DNA from: Bacteriovoracia bacterium
Lineage (GTDB): Bacteria; Bdellovibrionota; Bacteriovoracia; Bacteriovoracales; Bacteriovoracaceae
Direction: 5' to 3'
Assembly (NCBI GenBank): GCA_030427595.1
Contig: JAUIBX010000005.1
Location: 1 to 44,519, forward strand
Length of the DNA stretch: 44,519 bases
Shown here: piece by piece, positions 25,734 to 34,771 of the stretch
Position numbering within the stretch: the stretch's first letter is position 1
How the letters are laid out: every line of letters begins with the position of its first letter
Notes under the pieces: model-generated
What the model was told of the DNA's origin: nothing
Seen by the model: only the letters and a program-made list of their open reading frames with translations
Database searches by the model: none
Position numbers and translations under genes: made by a program

Positions 25734-26735
25734 CTACATATTTTCGTAATCAGGAATTTCGCCGGTCAAGGAATCTAAGAAGGCCATGATCGCCTCAACT
25801 TCACCCGGCTTCAGGTCAACTCCAAGTTGATGTTTTCCCATCAAGACTACTGCCTCTTCGAGAGTCTTAACCTTCCCATCATGAAAGTAGGGCCCTGTCT
25901 TTGTAATATTACGAAGGGAGGGCACTTTAAAAAAGTACATGTCATCATTATCTTTGGTGACATTAAAGCGCCCCTTGTCCTCGGTATCATAGGGAATTTC
26001 TAAACCAATTTTTTGGTAGAGACCACCACCAATGGCCACCCCATTATGACAGCTGGTACACCCCACCTCTGAAAATACCCGTAGACCTTCTTTCTCATCT
26101 TCAGAAAGAGCATCTTGATTTCCCTTGAGGTAATCATCGAAGCGACTTGGTGTAAGTAGATTTTTTTCAAACTGTGCTATGGCCTCTGCCATATTGTCGT
26201 AAGTCATTGGACTTTTCGATTTAGGAAAAGCCGCTTTAAACATATCAGCGTAACCCTCAATATTTCTTAGACGTTTAACAGCTGTTTCCTCATCCGGAAT
26301 CGCCATCTCAACTGGGTTTAAGATAGGTCCTTTTGCTTGCGCCTTGAGATCTTCAGCGCGTCCATCCCAAAACTGCGCGATATGAAGTCCAGCATTGTAA
26401 ACTGTAGGGGAATTGCGATCTCCCCTTTGCCCTTTATGACCGGGGCTAGTAGGCTCATTGTCGACCCCATACTTATCCAACATGTGACAACTATTGCAGC
26501 TAATATCGTTGGCGAGAGAAAGGGCTTTTTCAAAATAAAGCTTCTTTCCTAGCTTGACTTGAGCAGCCGCTACTTTATTGGAGGTATCAACCAACTTTTC
26601 AGGAAGGGGCTCAAAAGTCGTCTTTACATCTTCGTAATCGACCTTGGCGTAATTTGGGTTTTTACGGTCGATATTGCTCTTGGCGCATCCCGCAATAAAC
26701 AATGCCATTACTAAAGTTAAAGGGGTGAATTTCAT
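25734..26735 (-). CDS. Di-heme cytochrome c peroxidase, lipoprotein form
   Basis: Reduces hydrogen peroxide to water with electrons from small cytochromes. Two heme-attachment motifs are present: CNSCH at residues 80-84 and CTSCH at 226-230. Family segments RNSPTVYNAGL, FWDGRAEDL and KVPSLRNITKTGPYFHDG are intact, the last giving the region around the low-spin heme. Members are usually soluble in the periplasm. Here the N-terminus MKFTPLTLVMALFIAGC is a lipoprotein signal, so the enzyme is probably membrane-anchored. It would protect against peroxide from host, prey or respiration. Confidence 0.93.
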   Translation of the reverse strand: MKFTPLTLVMALFIAGCAKSNIDRKNPNYAKVDYEDVKTTFEPLPEKLVDTSNKVAAAQVKLGKKLYFEKALSLANDISCNSCHMLDKYGVDNEPTSPGHKGQRGDRNSPTVYNAGLHIAQFWDGRAEDLKAQAKGPILNPVEMAIPDEETAVKRLRNIEGYADMFKAAFPKSKSPMTYDNMAEAIAQFEKNLLTPSRFDDYLKGNQDALSEDEKEGLRVFSEVGCTSCHNGVAIGGGLYQKIGLEIPYDTEDKGRFNVTKDNDDMYFFKVPSLRNITKTGPYFHDGKVKTLEEAVVLMGKHQLGVDLKPGEVEAIMAFLDSLTGEIPDYENM

Positions 26736-26908
26736 GATCTTCTCCTACTCTGTAAACAAGTTCTATGAACTCTTCAACACTCTAATTTTATTCAAAAAAG
26801 TGCCTCCAAATCCATGCTCCAGATCAAGGTTTGTGGAAAATTTCCCGGATGTAAATAATTGGTTTTTATGAGACGATTTAAATTGGCAAAGAAATGGAGG
26901 TAAAGCCT

Positions 26909-27880
26909 ATGCCCTTAGTTGAGTCGAGTTACAACACGCCTGCTTTTATGGCGAACGGACATTTCCAAACCCTCTACCCCTATTTTTTCAGAAAAGTTAA
27001 AGACATCCAATTTGAGCGCCAACGAGTTGAGCTTAAAGATGGGGACTTTATTGATATCGACTTTCTCAATAACAATGCTGACTCACTCATAGTGCTCACC
27101 CATGGCCTCGAAGGAAACAGCAATACTGGCTATATCCGTGGTATGGCAAAACACCTCAGTGAGACTAGTAATGTGGATGTCATTGCTTGGAATATGAGGA
27201 GCTGTTCTGGAGAGCTCAACAGGAAGAGTCACTTCTACCATGCGGCCAGCTGCAGTGACCTCAGTGAGGTGATTGAATTTGCAAAATCCAAGAAAAAATA
27301 TAAGAAGGTTCACATCATTGGCTTTAGCCTTGGTGGCAACTTAACGGCTTTCTATGCCTCTACTGTTGATGAGAATAAATTAAGTGAAATCAATTCGGCG
27401 ACAATATTTTCAAGTACTCTCCACCTTGCTTCCAGTATTGAGAAATTAAAAGATAGCCAGATTGGAAACTTCTACTCAGAGAGCTTTCTTGTCACGATGA
27501 GAAAGAAGGCCTTGGAAAAGCAAAAGTTAGGCCTTCTTGATATTGATCCCGAAAGGATAAAAAGCTGTAAAGACTTTATTGAGTTTGATGAGTTGGTAAC
27601 CGCTCCAACAAATGGCTTTAAAGATGCTTTTCATTACTACGATGAAGCCAGTGCCATCAACGTTCTTCACAAAGTCAAAGTTCCTACACTCCTCATTCAA
27701 TCGAAGGATGACCCTTTTCTGACAAAGGAATGTTTTCCCATCAGAAAGGCCTATAGAAATAAGAACCTCTTTCTCGAAATTACTCCCACAGGTGGCCATG
27801 TTGGCTTCATGAAACTTGATAAGAAGCTGATGTTCTGGAGTGAAGAGCGAGCAGCTCAATTCATTAAAGAAGTCGCATAA
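26909..27880 (+). CDS. YheT-family alpha/beta hydrolase
   Basis: A serine hydrolase of about 323 residues, COG0429-like. The start is placed at ATG 26909 because GGAGG lies 8 bases before it; the earlier ATG at 26894 overlaps that site. Family signature parts are NGHFQTLYPY at the N-terminus, LTHGLEGNSNTGYIRG for the oxyanion hole, the nucleophile elbow GFSLGGN, and a C-terminal TGGHVGF for the catalytic His. Asp in QSKDDPFL completes the triad. Substrates are probably esters or lipids. Confidence 0.9.
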   Translation: MPLVESSYNTPAFMANGHFQTLYPYFFRKVKDIQFERQRVELKDGDFIDIDFLNNNADSLIVLTHGLEGNSNTGYIRGMAKHLSETSNVDVIAWNMRSCSGELNRKSHFYHAASCSDLSEVIEFAKSKKKYKKVHIIGFSLGGNLTAFYASTVDENKLSEINSATIFSSTLHLASSIEKLKDSQIGNFYSESFLVTMRKKALEKQKLGLLDIDPERIKSCKDFIEFDELVTAPTNGFKDAFHYYDEASAINVLHKVKVPTLLIQSKDDPFLTKECFPIRKAYRNKNLFLEITPTGGHVGFMKLDKKLMFWSEERAAQFIKEVA

Positions 27881-27881
27881 A

Positions 27882-27915
27882 AAAGGGGCCAAAATTTAGC
27901 CCCTCTCTATTTTTC
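27882..27915 (+). terminator. Rho-independent terminator between convergent genes
   Basis: AGGGGC (27884-27889) pairs with GCCCCT (27899-27904) around an A/T loop, and a T-run follows at about 27909-27914. It directly follows the YheT-like stop. Confidence 0.75.
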
Positions 27916-27926
27916 ATTTACCTTTA

Positions 27927-29063
27927 TTATTTTTCAACTTCTAAACGGTAACCACCTGTCGCGCCTTTATATCCTTTAACAAGAACATAGTACTCTCCTG
28001 CAGAAGCTGTTCCCGCAATGGATTCCGTAGAGGTCACACTTTCACTCTTAGCAAGAAGTTTTTCCTGAGAGCTAAAGACGTAGAGGTCAAGGTCCTGACT
28101 ACCATCAATCTTAAGAACTATTCTGATGGAACTCGTGGAATTCAACTTGAATTTGAAATAATCAACATCACTAGCTGAAGAAATACTTCCCTTAAGGACC
28201 TTATTAAGGCTTAAAGTTCCTGCCCCCTCAAAAGTATCATTATTCTTACTTGGAGGATCTTGTTGGATAGGACCAGATCCCAAACCAACTTGAGGGAAAT
28301 TACTTGTTATGTAAGAGACAATCTTATCCATAGGAACGGCATAGTTCTCAACACCCCTACCAAGACCATTATTTCCTAAACCTGCATGGTGGATGGCCAC
28401 AACCTTATGACTTGTCCCACTAAAGACGGGTGACCCACTTGATCCGCCAAGAGTATCAGCATCATGAGTGAGGCTACCATTTTCGAGGGCTCCAGAACCA
28501 AAACTAATCTTTTTAGTGTAGTAACAGTTTCGATCAGTGTAATAGTCACAATTTTGCTGAATAACATAGACATCACCGGGACCACTAAAAGACTCCTCAG
28601 AGAGCTCAACTACGCCATATTTTTGACCCGGGTTACCCGTACACTTCAAAAGAGCAAAGTCCAGTTCTTGGTTATTTCCAATAAATTCTGAACAATCAAA
28701 CCTTTCCTCTTGTCCCTTTGGAACCCCTTCAACGACATTAAAACTCACTGTTACCCCCCTTGCATGAGACTCTGTTGGGATACAATGGTGATTGGTCATC
28801 AAAATATTATTCTTGATAAGAAATCCTGTGCATCGGCTTCCCATTGCAGGAAGATCAACATGAGCAACTGCACTAGCATTTCGTTTTTCCTCTGCTTGAG
28901 ATTTTAATGTGGTCACCTCCTCCCAATCTAAACTTCCAACAATAATTGAGGATTCGACAACATCTAATCCTGCAGCTGGTGCCGCGTCTCGCTTTCCACA
29001 AGAGGCTGTCCAAACAAGGCTAAGAGATAGAAGAGAAATAAAAAGACTTTTTTGTGAATTCAT
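27927..29063 (-). CDS. Trypsin-like protease lipoprotein with C-terminal PPC domain
   Basis: The start is placed at ATG 29063, which has AAAAGGAG upstream and a lipoprotein signal ending TASC (Cys22). The protease domain has a full triad: His93 in MTNHHC, Asp135 in ELDFALLK and Ser209 in GGSSGSPVF. Many Cys suggest disulfides. After a Pro-rich linker, residues about 290-378 form a bacterial pre-peptidase C-terminal (PPC) domain: DVDYFKFKL, LDLYVFSSQEKLL, GEYYVLVKGYKG. PPC domains are common on secreted proteases and are often cleaved off or bind polymers. It is a second extracellular-type trypsin-like protease in the window, anchored this time by lipid. Confidence 0.92.
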   Translation of the reverse strand: MNSQKSLFISLLSLSLVWTASCGKRDAAPAAGLDVVESSIIVGSLDWEEVTTLKSQAEEKRNASAVAHVDLPAMGSRCTGFLIKNNILMTNHHCIPTESHARGVTVSFNVVEGVPKGQEERFDCSEFIGNNQELDFALLKCTGNPGQKYGVVELSEESFSGPGDVYVIQQNCDYYTDRNCYYTKKISFGSGALENGSLTHDADTLGGSSGSPVFSGTSHKVVAIHHAGLGNNGLGRGVENYAVPMDKIVSYITSNFPQVGLGSGPIQQDPPSKNNDTFEGAGTLSLNKVLKGSISSASDVDYFKFKLNSTSSIRIVLKIDGSQDLDLYVFSSQEKLLAKSESVTSTESIAGTASAGEYYVLVKGYKGATGGYRLEVEK

Positions 29064-29377
29064 GGCAACTCCTTTTCCATGGCCGTTAATTGAGCGTCTC
29101 TCCAACGACACTCTAAAGCCCCTTCATTAAAGCCTTTGGGGCATTCATTGGCCCCTCACAACTTCTTTCAAACCTCTATTGAAAGACAAAGTTCGAAGAT
29201 CAATTAACTATTGAAAATCACGGAATAAAAATAACGATTTCATTAGCGTCTTCTTAGTTTCATCGTGACACCAGTTACATATTGTCACCATAGGATGTAG
29301 CTATCATACGATTCCATTTAAGAACTTCTTTATAAATCTCCAAACCACTAATCTTTATTCAACAAAAGGAGAAAGCA
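29064..29377. other. Intergenic region with inverted repeats
   Basis: About 310 bases between divergent genes. It has CTTTCAA...TTGAAAG (29165-29185) and GTGACA...TGTCAC (29265-29288). No gene is seen. The second repeat lies about 90 bases upstream of the VOC gene and could be an operator. Confidence 0.45.
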
Positions 29378-29773
29378 ATGATTAAAGCAAATAGAATAGA
29401 TCACATTAACTTAACTGTTTTAGACCTCAATAAAAGTGCACGCTTTTACAAGGGAGTCTTTGGGTTAGACTCATTTGAAAAGGGAGAGAGTAATGGTAGT
29501 CCCTATGAAATCATAGGCGATCCGCAATCTTTTTACCTATGTCTATATGAAGGGAAAAAGAGAATGAAGGGACCTGTGAATCACCTCGGTATTCACATAA
29601 AGAACTTTGAACAGAGCATATTAAGACTCAAAAAGAACGATATCAAGCTACTCTATGGCGGAGTTGTCCAATACCCAAAGAGCCGCTCTCTCTACATTCA
29701 AGATCCTGACGGTAATGAAATAGAGCTCTCTGAGTTCTTTGGTGGAGATCTTGAGAGCATGAGAGCTAGCTGA
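29378..29773 (+). CDS. VOC-family (glyoxalase/fosfomycin-resistance fold) protein
   Basis: A 131-residue single-domain protein of the vicinal-oxygen-chelate superfamily. Metal ligands are visible as His in DHINLTV, His in NHLGIHI and Glu in GNEIELSE. DPDGNEIELSEF is the typical ending. Members include glyoxalases, dioxygenases and fosfomycin-resistance enzymes, and the sequence does not choose between them. AAAGGAG precedes the ATG. Confidence 0.87.
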   Translation: MIKANRIDHINLTVLDLNKSARFYKGVFGLDSFEKGESNGSPYEIIGDPQSFYLCLYEGKKRMKGPVNHLGIHIKNFEQSILRLKKNDIKLLYGGVVQYPKSRSLYIQDPDGNEIELSEFFGGDLESMRAS

Positions 29774-29778
29774 TTTAA

Positions 29779-29806
29779 TTGACAAGAATCTCAACAGCTT
29801 TAAACT
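29779..29806 (+). promoter_or_regulatory. Candidate promoter for the sodium:solute symporter gene
   Basis: TTGACA (29779-29784) is followed after 16 bases by TAAACT (29801-29806), about 100 bases ahead of the symporter start. The -35 is perfect and the -10 weak. Confidence 0.35.
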
Positions 29807-29873
29807 AAAGTTAAGGATAGGGGAGTCAAATAGACTGAGAGGCGAAATAGGATCGCGACCCTTAGAACTTGAT

Positions 29874-29887
29874 GTAGGTCAACCTAC
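29874..29887. promoter_or_regulatory. Palindrome GTAGGTCAACCTAC before the symporter gene
   Basis: Perfect 6-bp arms around CA. It lies 4 bases ahead of the AAGGAG ribosome binding site (29891-29896), so a bound protein or mRNA hairpin here could affect expression. Confidence 0.4.
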
Positions 29888-29904
29888 CGTAAGGAGCTCC
29901 TTTC

Positions 29905-31320
29905 TTGTCTCAATTTTCCACCCATCCCGATATTTTCAATCTCATCACTGGCCTTGATTGGTTGATCTTTTTTTTGATTCTTGGGGTTACTCTTGCCTTT
30001 GTTTTCTACGGCGAATTTATCAAAACCAACAAGGGCCTTAAATTTAACCTTCTTGATCACCTCATAATGGGCAGGCGCCTGACAACTCCCTTCTTTGTGG
30101 CAACACTCGTGGCGACTTGGTACGGAGGAATTTTTGGTGTCACCCAAATTGCCTTTAATAAAGGTATTTACAATTTTGTAACCCAAGGAGTTTTCTGGTA
30201 CATCGCCTATATTATCTTTGCTCTCTTCCTCGTTGAAAGAATTGCTTCTTATAAAGCTGTAACTCTACCCGATCTCATTGAAAAAATGTTTGGCCCAAGG
30301 TCAGGAAAAGTCGCTGCCATTTTTAACTTCTTTAATGTCCTACCCATCGCTTACGTCATCAGTCTAGGCCTTTTTATCAAATCGTTTTCAGGTTTTAGCC
30401 TCAACACTTCAATGCTGTTGGGGCTTATTTGTGTGCTCAGCTATTCGGTTTGGGGAGGACTACGCTCTGTTGTTCTTTCAGACATTATTCAATTCTTTGT
30501 CATGTGCTTAAGCGTTGCTCTTGTTCTTTTTTTTAGCTTACAAAGTTTTGGAGGAATGGGTTTTCTTAAGGGCAACCTCCCCTCCCACTACTTTTCTTTA
30601 ACAAGCAACGAATCTTTACTCGATACACTTATATGGGGATTTATTGCTCTTAGTACCTTAGTCGATCCAAACTTCTACCAACGCTGCTTTGCTGCCAAAG
30701 ATGCTTTGGTCGCCAAAAAGGGCATTATTCTCTCGACAGGTGTTTGGATTCTCTTTGACCTCTGTACCACCTTTGGCGCAATGTACGCCAAGGCCGTTAT
30801 CCCTCAAGCTGAATCTGGACAGGCCTATCTCACCTACGCTGTCCAACTCCTTCCTTCGGGCTTTCGTGGGTTTTTCTTAGCAGGACTTCTCGCGACGATC
30901 CTCTCTACTCTCGATAGTTACCTTTTTTTAGCAGGGACAACTCTCACCTATGACCTTTCTGGAGAGAAGAATCGGGAAAATCCTTTCTATCACTCCATGG
31001 GAGTTCTCATGGTGGGGGCCTTGGCCTTGGGTATGGCCCACTTTTTCTCTGGCAATATAAAACTTGTATGGAAAACCCTTGGTAGCTATTCAGCAGGATG
31101 CCTACTTTTCCCTGTACTTCTAGGACATATCAAAAAGAAGAAATTTCACGACCTCACTTTTGTTGGTTCATGCTTGATTTCTGCAGTGGCCATGACCTTG
31201 TGGATATTCGCTGATATTAACCCATGGGGTCATTCCATCGCCCCACTCTACATTGGCGTGCTATCTTCCCTAATATCCATGAATGTCTTGCAAAGATTCT
31301 ACGACCAAAAATCCGTCTAA
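29905..31320 (+). CDS. Sodium:solute symporter (SSS family)
   Basis: A 471-residue inner-membrane transporter with about 13 hydrophobic segments. Family features include LDHLIMGRRL then TTPFFVATLVATWYGG near the first helices, YKAVTLPDLIEKMFGPRSGK, SYSVWGGLRSVVLSDIIQF, and FFLAGLLATILSTLDSYLF. It would drive uptake of an organic solute with sodium ions; the solute (amino acid, sugar, vitamin or carboxylate) cannot be read from sequence. The start is TTG at 29905, with AAGGAG 8 bases upstream. Confidence 0.9.
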   Translation: MSQFSTHPDIFNLITGLDWLIFFLILGVTLAFVFYGEFIKTNKGLKFNLLDHLIMGRRLTTPFFVATLVATWYGGIFGVTQIAFNKGIYNFVTQGVFWYIAYIIFALFLVERIASYKAVTLPDLIEKMFGPRSGKVAAIFNFFNVLPIAYVISLGLFIKSFSGFSLNTSMLLGLICVLSYSVWGGLRSVVLSDIIQFFVMCLSVALVLFFSLQSFGGMGFLKGNLPSHYFSLTSNESLLDTLIWGFIALSTLVDPNFYQRCFAAKDALVAKKGIILSTGVWILFDLCTTFGAMYAKAVIPQAESGQAYLTYAVQLLPSGFRGFFLAGLLATILSTLDSYLFLAGTTLTYDLSGEKNRENPFYHSMGVLMVGALALGMAHFFSGNIKLVWKTLGSYSAGCLLFPVLLGHIKKKKFHDLTFVGSCLISAVAMTLWIFADINPWGHSIAPLYIGVLSSLISMNVLQRFYDQKSV

Positions 31321-31428
31321 AAGCGCAGCGCAACAATTGCCTCAATTTTTTGAGCATAACACCATGATGAAAGGCGCAATATCCGTTATTCTTATGGGCG
31401 AAAAAAGCAAAGAAACCAAGGATTTATT

Positions 31429-33732
31429 GTGTCTACTGAAGACAAGCAAGAGGCCCAAAAGCAGGCCGCACTCGAATACCATTCCCAAGGACGCCCAGGA
31501 AAACTCGAAGTCATTTCAACTAAGCCAACAATTGGAAGTAGCGATTTGGCAAAGGCCTACAGCCCAGGTGTTGCTTGGCCTTGTATGGAAATCGCAAAAA
31601 ACCCTGATGACGTTTATAAATACACAGCTAAAGGGAATCTTGTTGGGGTTGTTTCCAACGGTTCTGCAGTTCTCGGACTTGGTAATATTGGCCCAATGGC
31701 CGGTAAACCGGTGATGGAAGGAAAAGGCATCCTTTTTAAAAAGTTCGCCGATATTGATGTCTTCGATATTGAAATTGATGAGCCCGATGTTGAAGGCATG
31801 GTTCGTGTTATCAAATCCCTTGAGCCAACTTTTGGTGGTATCAACCTTGAAGACATTAAAGCTCCCGAGTGTTTTGAAGTCGAAGAACAGCTCAAAGAGA
31901 TAATGGATATTCCAGTCTTTCATGACGACCAACACGGTACGGCCATTATCGCCAGTGCTGGATTCCTCAATGCACTTGAAATTACCAAGAAGAAAATTGA
32001 AGAAGTGAAGGTCGTATTCTCTGGTGCTGGAGCCGCGGCCGTAGCTTGTGCCCGACTCTTCATTAACCTTGGAGTAAAGCCTGAAAACCTCACCATGTGT
32101 GATTCAAAAGGTGTCATTTACAAGGGAAGAAAAGAGGGCATGAATAAGTATAAGGATGAGTTCGCGGTCGATACAAAGAACCGAACTCTTGCCGATGCCA
32201 TGAACGGTGCAGATGCCTTTATGGGTGTGTCAGCAAGAGGTGTTTTAACCAAGGAAATGGTTAAGACTATGAACAAAGGTCCAATTATCTTCGCCATGGC
32301 CAATCCAGAGCCAGAAATTTACCCCCATGAAGTGGCCGAGGTTCGTGACGATGCCATCATGGCAACTGGCCGCTCCGACTTTCCCAATCAAGTGAATAAT
32401 GTTCTTGGTTTTCCCTTTATCTTTAGAGGTGCACTTGATGTAAGTGCGAGAAAGATTAACGAAGAAATGAAAATCGCTGCCGTTAAGGCGATTGCTGATC
32501 TTGCTAAAGAAGAAGTTCCGGAGGAGGTCCGCCTAGCTTATGGAAACGAAGACTTTACCTTCGGCCCAAATTATATCATTCCCAAGCCCTTCGATTCTCG
32601 CGTCCTTACCACTGTTACTCCTGCTGTTGCTAAAGCAGCGATGGACTCAGGTGTAGCAAGAACAGAGATTAAAGACCTCAATGAATATGCGGCAAACCTT
32701 CAAAACAGGCTTGGGACAACGGCTTCCTTCATGAAGTCTCTAAGGGATCGTCTCAGCAGCTTTGTTAAAAAGAATAATTCAAAAGTCCGCATGGCCTTTG
32801 CTGAGGGTTCCAACACGAGAATCCTACAGGCTTGTAAAATTCTTCAGAGTGAAGGAAGAATTGAGCCTGTGCTCTTAGGAAATGAAAAACAAATAAAAGC
32901 AAAGATGGAATCTCTTGGTCTAATCAACGCTTTAGGTGATCTTGAGATTATCCAGCCAGACCAATCTCCCCACTTTGAGGACTACTACAAGCAATACTGC
33001 GCTCAAAGGCAACGAAATGGTGTCTCCCTTTATCATGCGGAAGACCTCATGGTTCAAGAAAACTACTTTGGTTCCATGCTTTTGAAGAATAAAGAGGTGA
33101 ATACTTTTATTGCAGGCCCAACTTTGGACTATGCCTCTAACCTTCTCCCTATTATCAATGTCGTGGGAACTCAGGAAGGCTCCAAGGCCAGTGGTATTTA
33201 CATCCTTGTTTTCAAAAACCGTGTTCTCTTCTTTGCGGACTGTACCACTCAAATTGAACCTACTGCAGAAGATATGGCCGAAATTGCTGCCAATACAGCA
33301 CAGCTATTCCGCTACCTTATGAGAAGAGAGCCAAGAACGGCTTTCCTAAGTTTTTCAAACTTTGGCTCTAACAACTCTCAAGAGGCAAAGAAAGTTAAGA
33401 AGGCCGTCTCTATTACAAAGTCTCGTTACCCAGAAATGATTGTAGATGGAGAAATGCAAGCTGACGTTGCCGTGAACAAAGGCATCCTCGATAAGCTTTT
33501 TGACTTTCACACTCTCAATGGTCAAACAGATGTTCTTATTTTCCCCAACCTCAGCTCTGCCAACATCAGTTATAAGCTTCTTAGTCAGTTGACCGATGCC
33601 AACGCTATTGGGCCAATCCTTGTTCCTATGAACAATACTGTAAATATTATTCAAAGAACGGCTCCTGTTTCAGAGATCGTTAATATGTGTAACCTGACAG
33701 CACTTCTCTCAGAAGAACAGGAAAGAAGGTAG
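31429..33732 (+). CDS. maeB: NADP-dependent malic enzyme, MaeB type
   Basis: Converts malate + NADP to pyruvate + CO2 + NADPH. At 767 residues it is the long form. The N-terminal malic domain has [25 protein letters not shown] and HDDQHGTAI. The NADP-binding part has [13 protein letters not shown], and [10 protein letters not shown] follows. The C-terminal half (about 430-767) is a phosphotransacetylase-like domain, which in this family is regulatory and lets acetyl-CoA act on the enzyme. The start is GTG at 31429, with AAGGAT upstream. ridA follows after 3 bases. Confidence 0.96.
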   Translation: MSTEDKQEAQKQAALEYHSQGRPGKLEVISTKPTIGSSDLAKAYSPGVAWPCMEIAKNPDDVYKYTAKGNLVGVVSNGSAVLGLGNIGPMAGKPVMEGKGILFKKFADIDVFDIEIDEPDVEGMVRVIKSLEPTFGGINLEDIKAPECFEVEEQLKEIMDIPVFHDDQHGTAIIASAGFLNALEITKKKIEEVKVVFSGAGAAAVACARLFINLGVKPENLTMCDSKGVIYKGRKEGMNKYKDEFAVDTKNRTLADAMNGADAFMGVSARGVLTKEMVKTMNKGPIIFAMANPEPEIYPHEVAEVRDDAIMATGRSDFPNQVNNVLGFPFIFRGALDVSARKINEEMKIAAVKAIADLAKEEVPEEVRLAYGNEDFTFGPNYIIPKPFDSRVLTTVTPAVAKAAMDSGVARTEIKDLNEYAANLQNRLGTTASFMKSLRDRLSSFVKKNNSKVRMAFAEGSNTRILQACKILQSEGRIEPVLLGNEKQIKAKMESLGLINALGDLEIIQPDQSPHFEDYYKQYCAQRQRNGVSLYHAEDLMVQENYFGSMLLKNKEVNTFIAGPTLDYASNLLPIINVVGTQEGSKASGIYILVFKNRVLFFADCTTQIEPTAEDMAEIAANTAQLFRYLMRREPRTAFLSFSNFGSNNSQEAKKVKKAVSITKSRYPEMIVDGEMQADVAVNKGILDKLFDFHTLNGQTDVLIFPNLSSANISYKLLSQLTDANAIGPILVPMNNTVNIIQRTAPVSEIVNMCNLTALLSEEQERR

Positions 33733-33735
33733 AAA

Positions 33736-34113
33736 ATGGAAAAGAATATTATAAAAACAGACCTTGCTCCAGAGGCCGTTGGTACTTACTCCCAAGGAGT
33801 TGAGTACAATGGCACCTTCTACTTCTCAGGCCAAATTGGACTTGATCCCAAGACAATGGAATTGGCCCAAGGCTTTAGAGGTCAACTCGATCAAATTATG
33901 AAAAATATTGATGGACTCTTGAAGTCACAAGACCTCACTAGAGAAAATATCATCAAGACGAGTATCTTCGTTACTGATCTGGCCAACTTTGGTGAAGTTA
34001 ATGAGGTCTATACAGAATATTTTTCAGAGCCTTACCCTGCGAGAAGCTGTGTACAAGTTCCAGCCCTTCCCAAGGGTGCTGTGGTAGAAATCGAAGTCAT
34101 CGCAGCTCGCTAG
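33736..34113 (+). CDS. ridA: RidA-family enamine/imine deaminase
   Basis: A 125-residue trimeric protein that hydrolyses reactive enamine and imine intermediates left by PLP enzymes, such as 2-aminoacrylate. Family parts are GTYSQGVEYNGTFYFSGQIG near the N-terminus and YPARSCVQVPALPKGAVVEIEVIA at the end, with the substrate-carboxylate Arg in PARSC. It lies 3 bases after maeB and 1 base before the next gene, so it is part of one transcript. Confidence 0.95.
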   Translation: MEKNIIKTDLAPEAVGTYSQGVEYNGTFYFSGQIGLDPKTMELAQGFRGQLDQIMKNIDGLLKSQDLTRENIIKTSIFVTDLANFGEVNEVYTEYFSEPYPARSCVQVPALPKGAVVEIEVIAAR

Positions 34114-34114
34114 G

Positions 34115-34771
34115 ATGTTTGGATCAAAGTACATCTTTGAAACCAAAGAAACGAGAACGATTCGTTACCTCAAAAATGCGCTTCTCTATATTTTTGGGCT
34201 GATCTTCTTCTATATCATTTCCGGATACTTCTTTATCCTCTTCAGTGATAATGAGAATCAGGTCGCCCAAGAGAAGTTCTTTAAAAGTTCCCCCGATATT
34301 ATCGTCATTTTTACTGGCGATAGTGGCAGAATCCCTTACGGCATTAAGCTGGCCAAAAAGTATAAGCAGTCCAATATTTTTATTACAGGCGTCTATGCCA
34401 AGAACTCAGTTGAGACGATTTTGACTCCGCTCCAGCTAGGTGATGAAATTGATATTAATCTCCTTGAGATCGATTACTTTGCTCGCAACACAGTGGAAAA
34501 TTGCCTCTCAACTCTTCGTCACCTAAGAAAAAAGAAAGGGTTTAAGGACATATTAGTTGTTAGCCACGATTATCATATTCCTCGCATCAAGACGATTTTC
34601 AATAAAATCCTCACCGAGGATGATCCCTATAAATTATCCTACCAAGGTCTTAGTAATGATTATTCTGAATGGAGGAACCTCAAAATCCTTTATAAAGAAG
34701 TCTATAAATACATCAGAACTTATGCCTTTCTTATGATCTGGGATAATGAAACAGACTCACTGCCGATTTAA
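34115..34771 (+). CDS. DUF218 / YdcF-SanA-like membrane protein
   Basis: A 218-residue protein with one N-terminal membrane segment (about 18-45) and a periplasmic-type DUF218 domain: DIIVIFTGDSGRI, TGVYAKNS, ARNTVENCLSTLRHL and VVSHDYHIPR. Relatives ElyC and SanA act in envelope integrity and peptidoglycan precursor handling. The usual Asp and His of the domain are kept. It follows ridA by one base. Its TAA stop abuts the spoT stop with no spacer. Confidence 0.85.
   Translation: MFGSKYIFETKETRTIRYLKNALLYIFGLIFFYIISGYFFILFSDNENQVAQEKFFKSSPDIIVIFTGDSGRIPYGIKLAKKYKQSNIFITGVYAKNSVETILTPLQLGDEIDINLLEIDYFARNTVENCLSTLRHLRKKKGFKDILVVSHDYHIPRIKTIFNKILTEDDPYKLSYQGLSNDYSEWRNLKILYKEVYKYIRTYAFLMIWDNETDSLPI

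Noticed and set aside
31516-31935. Antisense open frame inside maeB
   Set aside because: Lies fully within a highly conserved gene and shows no domain or signal.
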